Assembly: GCA_035048495.1 (NCBI GenBank)
Contig: CM068547.1
Span: forward strand, 29,147,913-29,211,912
DNA length: 64,000 bases
Source of the DNA: Euptelea pleiosperma
Taxonomy: Eukaryota; Streptophyta; Magnoliopsida; Ranunculales; Eupteleaceae
Direction of reading: 5' to 3'
Part shown: piece by piece, positions 24,301 through 33,367 of the stretch
How the letters are laid out: every line of letters starts with the position of its first letter
How positions within the stretch are numbered: the stretch's first letter is position 1
Program-made: the position numbers and the translations under genes
Notes under the pieces: model-generated
The model's database searches: none
What the model was told of the DNA's origin: nothing
Seen by the model: the letters and a program-made list of their open reading frames with translations, nothing else

Positions 24301-27300
24301 TGATTACATGTTTTGTATTTAGATAGTGACAATGTTAACTAGAATTGCTTTTGGGTTACTTGAGATTTTGGACATTTGCTATCCTTAATGTTTTGTGGCC
24401 TAATGATAACCTGTTTTTTATTTTATGATGTTATTTTTCTATTTTTTTTTTTATATTTCTTATATTTATTATTACAATTTTTAATATTGCGCCTCGCTTC
24501 AGTCAGTCGCGTGCCTCACCTTGTGCCTTGCGCCTCATGAACCAGGGGTCCTATCGCCTTAAGTGTGCCTTGCACCCTTACCTACCTTGTCTGTAACATA
24601 CTTTAGGCAGGCACTAGCTAAAGCTAACTCAGTTTTAGAATTATTATTCCTATATCAGTTCAGTTAGCTATGCTAGTAACTTAAGATAATGATATATAGG
24701 GTCAGGATCGGGGGACAACAATTTCATACAACATTTTTGACAACAATTTTGGCGTACCCACACGGAAGATGAATCAATAGCTGATTTTTGGTGAGGATGA
24801 TCTCCTCATCATATAGATCACCCCTAAAAACAATCAGCACATTCTGAAATTTCTAACCCCATCAAATGTGGTTTTCAGGTTAACAATAAAAATAGACGGT
24901 CCATAATTCTTCAATTTGTAAACCGATCTACGAATATCGGATTGATTTGAATTTTTGTGAAGATGATCTCCTCGCTATAGAGACCATCCTCGCCAAAAAT
25001 CACCCCATTCCAAGACTTCTAATTTATACATTGGCCTGTGCCAATTTTTGTTGTCAAAAATGTTGTATGAAATTGTTGTCCCCCGATCCTGATCTACTTA
25101 TATAGTTATATCTATTATGTTATTGGATAGCTTCATGACGTATAGAAATGTTTCCTTTTACTTTTTGTAGATTTCTTTAATTATTTTTATTAAAAACATT
25201 TTGATTTAAAATACAACTAATACATTATATTAGAATACATATGGACGGATGTGTTTGTGTGTCGGGATCTTAAAGGAGCCATGTCAGACGCCTCATATCG
25301 TGTCATTGTTACATAGCTAAACACAAAACTAGAGCCTACATTACACAGATACAGCACAATTATTAGACTAACATTGGAAAGCAATATATATAACTATATA
25401 GTTTAGGGGGTAAGTGGTTTGTTTTTCTTACAGGAGAAAACCCCACACTCCTCTCTGCCACTCTTTTTTCTTCTTCACTAAGGGGCAAAGACAGCAAAGC
25501 CAAAAATCCTACATCCCTACCCTCTTCTGGTTTGTGTACTTGAATCGGTACTAGGTAGACTCTTTTGCTTTTTAGCAAGGTGACAGAGGTGCTGCATCTT
25601 CCCCGCACTGTTTGCTAGAATTCCTTGAGAAAATATTATTAAAAAGGGGATTACAGAAGCTTGCCATGTTAACATTATGTTTTACTCTTATCTATGAGTG
25701 TAATTGTGCTGTGGTCCTCACCATCTCTGCATAACATCTCAAATATATATCTGTATTATGTTATTCTGTTGAAAAAACAAGAAGGATTACTAAATTCGAA
25801 ACCTTTTTTTCTACCCTGGACCAAAATCCGCACCATTGTCACATCAATGCTTTCCAATGTTAGTCTAATAATTGTGCTGTATCTGTGTAATGTAGGCTCT
25901 AGTTTTGTGTTTAGCTATGTGACAATGACACGATATGAGGCGTCTGACATGGCTCCTTTAAGATCCCGGCATGCAAACACATCCGTCCATATGTATTGTA
26001 ATATAATGTATTAGTTGTATTTTAAATCAAAATGTTTTTAATAAAAATAATTAAAGAAATCTACAAAAAGTAAAAGGAAACATTTCTATACGTCATGAAG
26101 TTATCCAATAACATAATAGATATAACTATATAAGTAGATCTATAAAAGGGAAGACTATAAAACAACTATAGGAGTGTTTTTTTAACAACTTAACAAACTG
26201 TCTGGAGAATGGAACACATCAACCCTATTTTAGAAATCATTTATTTGATACAAAAATTATTAAAATAAAGGGTGGCACTGCTGTACATGTCAAGATGTGT
26301 TGGCATGTGTGTCCCTGTGTCAACATGTCTGACATGAAAAAAAATGCTAAAAGTTTATAGCTATTTAAATATCTGTGTTACGTTCATCTATTGAAGAAGG
26401 AATTGCAAATTTTGGAAATAAAGAATTTTTTGCCCAATCTGGTCCAGTTTCTATTAAAAACAAATCTGTTTTGGTCTTGTTTGGTGTTTGGCTTTTGATT
26501 TGGAGGCATTTTCGTTGTTCTTTACAGATTCCCTTATGGTAGCTGTTAAACCGAAGCCACCTGCTAAACATATTCGGGATGGCTTTGATGACGAAGATGA
26601 CGAGGATGATCTGGTTAGGATTGACTCAGAAGTTCCATCGAAATGAATTAACATGCCACTTGATTGATTTTAAGGAAAAGATTCTCTTCCTTGGATTTAT
26701 TTTATTTTTTTGAGTTTTCAGAGGTTTCAGATTCCACAATTGACATGTTGGTGGAAGAGGAGGATTTTCTCCTTTCTTCATGACAAATTGAAGCTGCCTC
26801 GTAAGTGTTCACTGAAACTGTAGTTGCGCTAAAAATTTATATGCAAATCATATAACATTTTCTTTTCATCAATATTGGTAGATATCCTGTTGATGGCAAT
26901 TTTCTCTATCAGTCTAAAGGCATGGGCCGTTATCATTTTATGGTTTACGTTGGCACCTGTTGCGTACAGATGGGATATAGGACCTTTATATGTGAGTTGA
27001 CTTATTTCTCTTGATCTTTCTGTATTGTGGACATTGTAACTGTTTTAAGTAGTGAATGCTTTTGTCTGCCACCTACTTGAGGACATTGAGGTGTCCTAGG
27101 TCTGGCTCTTCTCAGACCCATTAGAGTGCGTTGTTTGGCTGGCCACCACTCAGCCTCTGTTAGACCCATGGACCCTTTGATATACATTGTTACGCCTCCC
27201 ACTAGCAGCTTAAGCTTTTAGAGTAAACTGGTTTTGAGCACCTATGATTCCAAATAGTTGGGATAAGGCACTGATGGTGATAATAATTGAAATGTGATAG

Positions 27301-28213
27301 GCCCAAAAATGGCATTAAAAAAAAATCAAATCTTCCCCAAGTTGATGCCAGTATTGTCTTGGATGGTGCAAAGTACTGCCATCCAGATGCACTGGTACCA
27401 AAAACATAGATGGTGTAAATTCTGTAAAAGCACCAACTGCGTTTTGTAATGCATTGGTAGGGGCCCTTGACCATTCTTACCCAATCACTTGCAAGAAAAG
27501 CATCCATGTTATGTCACTCACTGTTCATCGCTGTTGATAATTTATCCAGATACTTGCGACAGGGTTTTCTATTATTCTCCTAAATCTTGGACAGCGGCAA
27601 CATGGTGATCTCAGGTACATGTCTTGTGTTGGACTCCATAGTCACTTAGCTCTTCTATTTACGCATGTAATCACAATTTACTGTCAGTTTATTACATATA
27701 CAGCTTGCCTTGAACATTTGACGAAATAATAAAGTTTCCCAAACTATATGAGGTCGGTTATATGAATCAAACTAACGTCTTTTTTTTTGGAGGGAAAGAA
27801 GCAACCAAGGGTTATTATAGTGAATTTGTTGTAAGAAAAAAGATGAAAATGATGATGAATATTTGTGGGAAGCTTTTTTGTTAGTCTCAACAATTGGGAT
27901 TCTTAAATTGTTTTCTGATTAGTGGTAGTTAGGTTTCTTCCTCCTGCTTTTTTACTCCCTCACTTTATAGTTGTCAATATCCTTATTTAACTTCTTATGG
28001 TAAAAACGTAATTGATAGAAGAAAGTGAGCAACTGGTATCACCTACCAACTTTGTTTTGTTTCCTCTCCTTGTATTAACGAACAATCTCTAAGCCTTCTT
28101 ATTCTTCTTTTATATGCAGTGCATATTCGGTCTTCAACGAAGATTTCAGAGAACTTCCTGGGACACTAAATGCAGATCGTCTTGACAGAGACATACGGGC
28201 AGGTCAGTTTTGA
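12391..28213 (+). CDS. Ubiquitin-like/SAYSvFN domain protein, 7 exons, 225 aa
   Basis: Exons: 12391-12501, 20656-20788, 26528-26613, 26722-26800, 26882-26991, 27550-27614, 28120-28213 (TGA included). All junctions are GT-AG and phases match, giving one continuous 225-residue frame. Residues about 14-92 look like a ubiquitin-like beta-grasp fold (VEITLKTIG, then LKLILRGEILHD and DSLMVAVKP). Residues about 98-110 are an acidic run (DGFDDEDDEDD). Residues about 137-188 are strongly hydrophobic, with one or two membrane segments. Residues 195-201 are SAYSVFN, followed by ELPGTL and a C-terminal DRDIRAGQF, diagnostic of the SAYSvFN family. The human relative SAYSD1 is an ER membrane protein linked to quality control of ribosomes stalled at the translocon; the same role in plants is inferred. 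Introns 1 (8.2 kb) and 2 (5.7 kb) are swollen by transposons. The ATG is the first in frame and follows a purine-rich leader. Confidence 0.9.
13090..13293 (+). mobile_element. LINE 3' end fragment
   Basis: The frame near the start reads YVFRWDRLLSH, matching the C-terminal FVFRWD/FVHRWD motif of the other LINEs in this window. A T-rich 3' UTR follows, ending in ACCGATAAAAAAAAA. It is heavily 5'-truncated and no target duplication could be set. Confidence 0.6.
14028..15204 (+). mobile_element. 5'-truncated L1-type LINE, 3' end of ORF2
   Basis: Translation starts at GGLGIRHFREMNAALL, the usual sequence after the reverse transcriptase core of plant L1 elements. It continues with RFWEDKWCGD, a zf-RVT region (RVKFFVWIVLKNKI, RCVMCK, DHLLLHC), and a C-terminal block of WAIWKERNRIIF and FVHRWDNIL. 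At least one frameshift (about 14320) and stops (for example TAG at 14841) break the frame. The 3' UTR ends in a poly(A) run at about 15190-15204. The endonuclease and RT core are missing: a classic 5'-truncated insertion, here in intron 1 of the SAYSvFN gene. Confidence 0.88.
15786..18540 (-). mobile_element. Broken Copia retrotransposon, gag-protease-integrase
   Basis: Read on the minus strand from 18540 down. Gag N-terminal part: ITSVKLDGKNYLRWAQAARL. Gag body: SWLLNSMEPDISE and FLFMCTAQEVWEITEKTY. A CCHC knuckle near 17640-17600 has lost its first Cys (YDFCGKLGHVRAKC). The protease active site near 17320 reads DSEA instead of the usual D-S/T-G-A. Gag-pre-integrase reads WHARLGHVS and CETCELSKH. 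The integrase core has DIVHSDVWGPSP, SFVDDHTR and YTPQQNGVAERKMRHL. Premature stops occur near 18257, 17954, 16648 and 16530, with a frameshift near 17098. Reverse transcriptase and RNase H are absent: after integrase, at about 15905, the sequence jumps back to a gag-pre-integrase-like segment. The element is dead. Confidence 0.88.
15796..15905 (-). repeat. Displaced Copia segment duplicated from the integrase-proximal region
   Basis: These bases align in the same orientation with 16950-17050 (shared AGACTG-AGTGCTGTGG, GATGTCCATCCA and AGGTA-AAGCCAT), the gag-pre-integrase side of the same Copia element. It is placed downstream of integrase, where reverse transcriptase should begin. This suggests template switching or recombination between related copies. 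Confidence 0.65.
19294..19306 (-). other. Copia primer-binding site (initiator Met tRNA)
   Basis: On the minus strand this reads TGGTATCAGAGCC, the canonical plant PBS complementary to the 3' end of initiator tRNA-Met. It lies three bases from the LTR at 19310-19532 and upstream of gag on the minus strand. Confidence 0.85.
19310..19532 (-). mobile_element. 5' LTR of the Copia element (223 bp)
   Basis: It begins TGAATTCTAAG and ends CTGATAACA in plus orientation (TG...CA) and abuts the PBS. The matching 3' LTR is not found near 15.8 kb, so the element lost its downstream half. Within it are two TTAGGG units that are not a telomere tract. Confidence 0.75.
19558..20162 (-). mobile_element. Second, related Copia 5' end: leader plus LTR
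   Basis: About 19921-20162 mirrors the LTR at 19310-19532: both start after a PBS-like TGGTACCAAG and carry GAATTCTA, a GA-rich stretch, then end CTGA(C/T)AACA. Positions 19558-19920 match the first element's leader, including the GTACGGCT-ATGACATCAGC block also at 19190-19230. The PBS is degenerate. Two related elements were thus joined or nested head to tail. A 30-bp insertion scar sits in this LTR. Confidence 0.6.
20068..20097 (-). mobile_element. Minimal target-primed insertion scar (poly-T + GATAAG)
   Basis: A T run followed by GATAAG is inserted between two copies of TTATATTGAAGAGACTTT (20053-20070 and 20098-20115). On the minus strand the insert is CTTATC plus poly(A), the same 3' terminus seen on longer LINE tails nearby (for example 22766). 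This is an extremely 5'-truncated LINE or SINE insertion. Confidence 0.75.
21838..22205. mobile_element. Foldback MITE in intron 2
   Basis: The left arm (about 21838-22000) is the inverted copy of the right arm (about 22045-22205). Shared blocks include TGCCTTTAGGC, AACTCTTGGTATTG, GGTTAGCA, GGAGCTTTTTA, GTCCGTTGAG and GTCAAAAGTCCAATCA. The loop is about 45 bp. No coding capacity. Target duplication unclear. Confidence 0.75.
22297..22684. mobile_element. hAT MITE with perfect 8-bp TSD (ATCTGAAC)
   Basis: The 388-bp element has a 19-bp perfect terminal inverted repeat, CTATGTAACAAGGACACTG, at both ends. It is flanked by the 8-bp direct repeat ATCTGAAC (22289-22296 and 22685-22692), diagnostic of the hAT superfamily. 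Internal GTGTCCGACAC-like subterminal repeats cluster near both ends. A related copy lies at 25915-26385. Confidence 0.9.
22766..22828 (-). mobile_element. 63-bp LINE tail with 13-bp target duplication
   Basis: A T-run plus GATAAGTT and 3'-UTR-like sequence is flanked by GATTTCTAACACA (22753-22765) and GATTTCTAGCACA (22829-22841), one mismatch. On the minus strand this is a short 3' UTR ending in ACTTATC and poly(A). It is a strongly 5'-truncated target-primed insertion. Confidence 0.75.
23131..23480 (-). mobile_element. LINE 3' fragment, minus strand
   Basis: The poly(T) at 23132-23139 is the tail. Reverse-complement translation of about 23475-23330 reads GLWRERNQREFEG, then ILSIKGMMYLWSK and FRECRGIFF. 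This matches the WxxWKERNxRxF...LF C-terminus of L1-type ORF2 found elsewhere in the window. 5'-truncated. Confidence 0.8.
23802..24588. mobile_element. Mutator-like MITE with 9-bp TSD (GTCTGTAAC)
   Basis: GTCTGTAAC flanks the element at 23793-23801 and 24589-24597; a 9-bp duplication is typical of MULEs. The ends are GC-rich and roughly inverted: left CAAGGCACACTGAGGCGC, right GCCTTAAGTGTGCCTTG. The interior (23940-24480) is very T-rich on the plus strand. The 43743-44630 element has a similar plan. Confidence 0.65.
24702..25092. mobile_element. MITE with about 45-bp terminal inverted repeats
   Basis: The left end (TCAGGATCGGGGGACAACAA and onward) is repeated inverted at the right end up to 25092, near-perfect over about 45 bp. 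A second, 3'-truncated copy in the opposite orientation is at 29362-29650. Superfamily not assigned, as no clear target duplication is seen. Confidence 0.8.
25091..26140. repeat. 292-bp inverted duplication (arms 25091-25382 and 25849-26140)
   Basis: By eye the arms are reverse complements with about six or seven mismatches in 292 bp (roughly 98 percent). The spacer is about 466 bp. The right arm contains the left end of a hAT MITE (from 25915) plus outside flank, so host sequence and half a MITE were copied together. The left arm begins exactly at the right end of the 24702-25092 MITE. The structure lies in the sense direction of a transcribed intron and could fold as a long hairpin. Confidence 0.88.
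25915..26385. mobile_element. Related hAT MITE copy, diverged
   Basis: The left end CTATGTGACAATGACAC corresponds to the terminal repeat of the 22297-22684 MITE. The right half (GGAACACATCAACC, TTTTAGAAATCA, AAAAATTA-TAAA) aligns with its right half, ending in a degraded GTGTTACGTTC. Its left half was copied in inverted orientation into 25091-25382. Confidence 0.65.
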
Positions 28214-28440
28214 GCCTCCCACGCCACCACTCAAAATCATCCCAAATGTCGTAAAATAATGGTGTATGGTCTGGGTCTGCACAAATACAAACTGAAATTG
28301 CAACTTCTTTCAAGCAGTTTGCTACATTAAAGTTGTTCAATGTCCAATTTTTTTGTTTTTGTTTTTGTTTTAACAACACTGCTGCTCCATTGTCTGTGTA
28401 AACATCTTGTCCAAATGGATTAAGTATACTAGTAGGTGTC
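28214..28440 (+). other. Probable 3' UTR of SAYSvFN gene
   Basis: This follows the TGA at 28211-28213. No repeat boundary is seen until the GGTGTCACGTGTGTTGCACG block near 28435. No confident polyadenylation signal could be assigned. Confidence 0.35.
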
Positions 28441-28559
28441 ACGTGTGTTGCACGGGAGTGATTGTAAGGGTGTTTTTGGAAGATGTGGCAAAATAGCAAA
28501 GTTTAAACCAAAATGGCAGTTTTGGAAACACTGGCAAAATAGGGACAAAAGGGTAGCTA

Positions 28560-28862
28560 CACGGGCACCCACTCTCTCCCCTCTTTCTTTTTTCGGACAA
28601 AAAAGCCCTCCGATTGGGCACCCACTTTGTCTTCTCCAATGGCCCCCCTCTCTCTCTCTCTGATGGTCGGAGGTTTGCAGACCAGGTCTGTGTGTGGCGG
28701 CAGTCATGGCGGTGGTGCAGTGGAAAAAGGTGGAGGTGAGGGTAGGGGTAGGGAGTGCGGGTGGTGTTGGCCGTTGGAGAAGACAAAGTGGGTACCCAAA
28801 TGGGAAGGGGTTTTTTTTGTTAAAAAAAAGAAAAGAAAAGGGGAGAGAGTGGGTGCCCAGCC
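28560..28862. mobile_element. Foldback MITE
   Basis: The left arm carries GGGCACCCACTCTCTCCCC, a pyrimidine-rich stretch and CACTTTGTCTTCTCCAA. The right arm is its inverse (GGAGAAGACAAAGTGGG, then GGGGAGAGAGTGGGTGCCC). The outer limits may extend to about 28435 and 29000. Confidence 0.7.
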
Positions 28863-29361
28863 TAAAGATGCGGGTTCCGTTGAACCACCCTTCTGAAAAT
28901 TTAGCAACTGAAGGGGTAATTCTGGAAGCTTAATTTGGAGGGGCCAATCAGAAAATTGTGGCAACTCAAGGGAGAGTTGGAAAAAGAAAATTTTGAAGTT
29001 GGAAAAGTCAGAGCTGCCAGTTTACTTCTAATGAAACCATATAAGTGCAGTACCATGGGTATTTCAGTAGAAAATCCTTAAATCGGGGTGGAGGAAAATT
29101 TAGAAGTATGAACAGAAAAATCATGTCAACTTGGTGTCGGAGATCTAGGTCGAAGTCTTGGCTGATTGGTTGGCCCTAAACATTGACGCGTAGTATTCAT
29201 TTGGACAATCATACAGTGATTCAGAAGGAAAAGAAGTAAAAACTTTTGGATGGTTTCTGATCAGTTTGATTTTGAGCTCGAAGTTCTCCTAGATGGGCTG
29301 AAGTTCTCTTAGATGGGCCTCATTGATGGACGGTACAGACTCAATGACATGTATGTATATA

Positions 29362-29650
29362 TCAGGATCGGGGGACAACAATTTTCGCAACAAAAGCTTG
29401 GCGCTGGCCAATATATAACTTACAAGTTTTGGAATGGGATGATTTTTGGTGAGGAAGAGATCTTGGTCACACAAATTCAAATCATTCCGATATTTGTAGA
29501 CTGGTTTAGAAGTTGAATTATGGACCGTCTATTTTCCCCGTTAACTTGAAAACTACATTTGATGGGGTTGGAAATTTCAGAATGGGCTGACTTTTTTTGT
29601 AGGAGTGATCTATACAGTGAGGAGATCATCCTCATCAAAATCAGTTATGA
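29362..29650. mobile_element. Truncated copy of the TCAGGATCGGGGG MITE
   Basis: It starts with the same TCAGGATCGGGGGACAACAA terminus and aligns with the reverse complement of 24702-25092 throughout (GGACCGTCTATT, CATTTGATGGGGTT, AAATTTCAGAATG, GAGGAGATCATCCTCA). The right terminal repeat is missing. Confidence 0.75.
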
Positions 29651-29765
29651 TTTTTTTTTCCTTTTGTGGATCGGATCTGGAATTCTACTCTTTCTATTGG
29701 GTTCTGGATCATGATTATGTGATCTGATTTGTGGCTACCGGATCAATAACCTATTCCTTGACAGT

Positions 29766-30192
29766 CCTAGGTGGGGAAAAATCAATGATACCGACTTCTG
29801 TATCAAAATTTTGATGCAGAAGTCTCTCAATTTGCCATGTAGTAGACCCCTTCGGGCCCACTGCTTCCGTGAATGTTTGGCCCACATCTTGGTGGACTCA
29901 AACACCAAAAATCAGTATGATTAGTGATTCCAACCCTTGGATTTGAGAAGCTTTTCATCATGGGCTTGGAACCAACTCATAGACCTATTCATAAAGCCCA
30001 TGATGAAAAGTGCTCAAATCCTAGGGCTAGAAATCACCAATCAGGCTGATTTTTTGTGTGTAGGTCTATCATAGTGTGGGCCAGACATTCAAGGGGCAAG
30101 TGGGCCCGAACGATTCTACTACGTTGCAATTTGAGGGACTTCTGCATCAAAATTTTGATACAGAAGTCTGCATCAAAGAACAGCCCCCTAGG
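29766..30192. mobile_element. Foldback MITE, near-complete palindrome
   Basis: Arms of about 200 bp are inverted copies: CCTAGG at each tip, GACTTCTGTATCAAAATTTT against its complement, then GGGCCCAC, TTTGGCCCACA, ATTAGTGATT and CCCATGATGAAAAG. The loop is very short (about 29975). No coding capacity. Confidence 0.8.
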
Positions 30193-31966
30193 TAGCGGTC
30201 GCCTACAGTTAAGCCATTGTAATGGTCCCACTTAGTGTATATATGTGTGTCACATGTCCTGTCGTGCAGTCTCTCAATCCATGCACGAGTATATAAATGC
30301 GGACCTTGGCTGTATTACTGCTGCCTCTGCCAAACATGGTTGACCTCTGTCAGAAGTCACGAGTTTTGCTAGTGATTTAGGTCATGGACCTTTAAAAAAG
30401 TCCTTGATAATGACCCCACATCTTGATGATCTCTTCACAGTGACCCAGTGTAATGTCAACCTCTTTCATAATCCTCTGTCCTAGCAAGGGCCCATCGACA
30501 CACCATCTGATGTCTCTCACAACCACTCAGATTGGGTGATCATGATCCTCCCACTTGTTGACTTCTTTGGGGATGTTTCGATCTTTTGACCTTACAAGAG
30601 AATGTGAATTATCGAATTTTAAGTTTAGGATAATCTCCGTTTAGGGGTGATTATAGATATCGCATGGCGGGACTCATGGAATGGTGGGTCTCCTCAAGTC
30701 CTCCGTGCGTACGTCACGTGTAGGGCTGCCAACGGATATTATTCAGATCGAATATAAACATAATTGAATTTGAATCCGAAAAAATTTCTGACATCTGAAT
30801 CTGATGGATATTCTAAATCAATATTTGAATTCGAATCCGATTAACTTATTGGATATCCGATAAATATCTGAGGGTGGGACCCATGGAATGGTGGGTCTCA
30901 AGTCCTTCACGCGTACGTCGCATGTGTCCTCTTCATGGGCATGTATCAAGCACACTCATGAGTTTACGTAACGTTCTTTGGGCATTTTTGCATGTGGGTC
31001 GTGTGTGATAGATGAGGTCGTATCCGGAATAATGTAAAAACGCATTTCAAAAGAATGACTTTATCCAATCACAAATAGTCCATGTAATACTTACGTGCCA
31101 AACAGCAGATTTATAATCCATTTAATCTATCTAGGACAAAACTATGCCTGCATCCAAACATCCCCCAAACTTGGGTTCCTTTCCATTATCATGTTTCCTT
31201 CATTTGGCCCTTGCGATGAAAACAACAACAAAGAAGATCGTGGTCTTCCTGCTTGAACACGACGAACAAGAAGACAAAGCTCCACCTGCATGACTCGGGA
31301 GAAAAAAACAAAGACTAACTGACCAAAAAGACTTTGGTACCAAATATCTTATAAAATTAATTAAAAAAAATTGCTAGAGGAGACCTGAGGTCTACAACCC
31401 ATGGTTCGAAGTCTCGGCGGATCCCGCTCTGGATCATAGTTAGCAATTCCGAGTGCGGCAAAAATACGGAACAGGAAATGTTCGAGTACAATTCGGGTTT
31501 GTTATTAAAAAATGCATTCAAAAATTCGATAAAAATAATTTAATAAATATATTAACAACTTTTTATCTTATAAAATGAATTTTCATGTTCAAAACTGAAT
31601 AATTCAGAAATAATTCGGAATAGTTTGTGAATTATTCGATTATGTTAAAAAATGCCGGGATTTTTTCAGGCCTTTGAATTGGACGTTGTTTGGTTTGTTT
31701 TTTTAAATAATTCGAGAATTTACTAACTAAGCCTCGCCTGAGATGTATTCTTTGCTTACGAGGCATCATATTGTCTTGAGCCAGACGGCCCTAGACTGAG
31801 TTGGATTGGGCCAGTCCGGATCAGGATCAACGCCCACCAATCTGGCCCCCAACCCCGAGAATTTCATCCATACTACCGCTGGTCTTGTGAACTCATTGTC
31901 AAATCTATTTGATTGTAATTCATCGTGATGTGTGTCAGTATATTTTCTCCTATCTGATATGCATAA
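30193..31966. other. Intergenic spacer with a 55-bp direct repeat
   Basis: No gene recognised. CATGGAATGGTGGGTCTC and neighbouring bases occur at about 30665-30725 and again at 30872-30930, enclosing an AT-rich block of TTGAATCCGA-like phrases typical of decayed hAT or LTR elements. 31370-31760 is AT-rich and unassigned. Confidence 0.4.
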
Positions 31967-32282
31967 CATAGTTTAAAAAACAGCCTGTTATAATGAAAAT
32001 AACGGCCATTATAACGGATTCGGACCTACCCCGTTCATTATAACGCCATTTTTCTAGGAAATAACAGCTGTTATAACGAAATAAAGGCTGTTGTTTTATG
32101 GAAAAATTTGTGAAAAAAGGACAATTATTTCCATTATAAATTTTATTTGAATTTTAGCGCTGTTTTTTTTCCGTTATTTCCAATTTTTCTGTTTCTGCCC
32201 CTGTGCGTTACAATTCGTTATAACGGACAAAAGTAATGCCCCCATTCCGTTATACCATTATAACGGTCCCTTTTAAACCTTA
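31967..32282. mobile_element. hAT-like foldback element with 8-bp TSD (ATGCATAA)
   Basis: The direct repeat ATGCATAA lies at 31959-31966 and 32283-32290. The ends are inverted: GTTTAAAAAACAG on the left, CCTTTTAAAC on the right. The interior is built from repeated GTTATAACGG-type units. The same family recurs at 35471-36186. Confidence 0.7.
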
Positions 32283-32547
32283 ATGCATAATTGTTCATCA
32301 GATAGAGTTGAACTAAGGAGCACATCCCATGTCTTGTACCTCAGATTTATCTGACATGGCGCATAAAATAATATTATTCCAAGGCACACTTGGCTAAAAT
32401 CTACACGTAGCATTCAACTGTGGGCCATAACAAAGGATTCTTTTATGTTGTGTGCTGTCGTAGTTCCATTGCCTGTCGTCCACGGTACGTAACTAATGAT
32501 TGAGTGCCACGTGGCAGTTACAAGGCTTTCTACCGGGTGCACCGTAA

Positions 32548-32913
32548 GGAGTAAACCTTCTCTCACACTGCAACCAATATGCGCCATGTGGCACATTCTT
32601 GAGAGGATACTAACCGTATGGATGTTTGGCCAATCATTAGATGGACCTACAAACCAAAACTAAACCTAATCAGTGATTTCTAAGCATTGGATTGAAGTTA
32701 TTTTCCTGGGTTGAATTTAACTGTAGGAATTTGAGCATTACTTGGGTACTAAGATCCAAAGGTTTAAAATCACTAATCATGTTGACTTTTTGTTTGAAGG
32801 TCCACCTAGTGATTGGCCAAACATCCATACCTTCGTTGTCCTCTCAAGAATGTGCCACGTGGCTCATATTTGATACAGTCAGCTGTAGTCAGTGTCATCG
32901 AAGGTTTAACTCC
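32548..32913. mobile_element. Foldback MITE, family A, copy 2
   Basis: The ends GGAGTAAACCTTC and GAAGGTTTAACTCC are inverted. Inside are the family marks: GCCATGTGGCACATTCTTGAGA on the left mirrored by TCAAGAATGTGCCACGTGGC, GTATGGATGTTTGGCCAATC mirrored by GATTGGCCAAACATCCATAC. Arm similarity is high. Confidence 0.8.
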
Positions 32914-33367
32914 ACCGCAAGCTCACCTACTCCGGCACTGTGAACTTTTATGTTTTATTTAATATAAACATTCTTTGACATAAAGAGATTATTTAATTGC
33001 AGAAAAAAGCATATTCCTGCCATCTGGCGTAGCACCCAATACGCCACGTGGCTCTTCAGCAACCAAATTTGAAAAATATGAAGCTCGTTTCCCACCCACT
33101 TGTCCAACGTGTCCCAAATAAAAAAAAGGTTTCACTGTAAAAAATAAATAAAAAGAAAAAACCAAAAAGATACATCTAGTTTAATAGAGTAGACTTTATT
33201 ATATAAAAAAGAAAATTAGACTTTATAAAAACACAAATGCAGCTTGTATTCTACTTTATTCTTTGGTGGGTCCCACCATTTTAGAACAACAAAGTTGACA
33301 AATGAAAGAAGATTTGTTGCCCTAATTTCTCAACAACTGTTTACATTTTTTTTTTAATCCAAGCAAC

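Larger units (their letters stand above)
20789..26527 (+). other. Intron 2 of SAYSvFN gene (5.7 kb)
   Basis: Donor GGAG|GTACTT and acceptor TTTACAG|AT, phase 1. It contains a foldback element (21838-22205), two hAT MITE copies, two minus-strand LINE tails, a Mutator-like MITE, another MITE with long terminal inverted repeats and a near-perfect inverted duplication. 20893-21830 is unassigned AT-rich sequence. Confidence 0.85.

Noticed and set aside
28436..28964. Overlapping open frames on both strands around the GC-richer block
   Set aside because: They are explained by an inverted-repeat MITE. The frames mirror each other and show no protein family.
31380..31435. GGTTCGAAGTCTC, resembling a tRNA B box
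   Set aside because: No matching A box at a suitable distance and no cloverleaf, so neither a tRNA nor a SINE can be supported.
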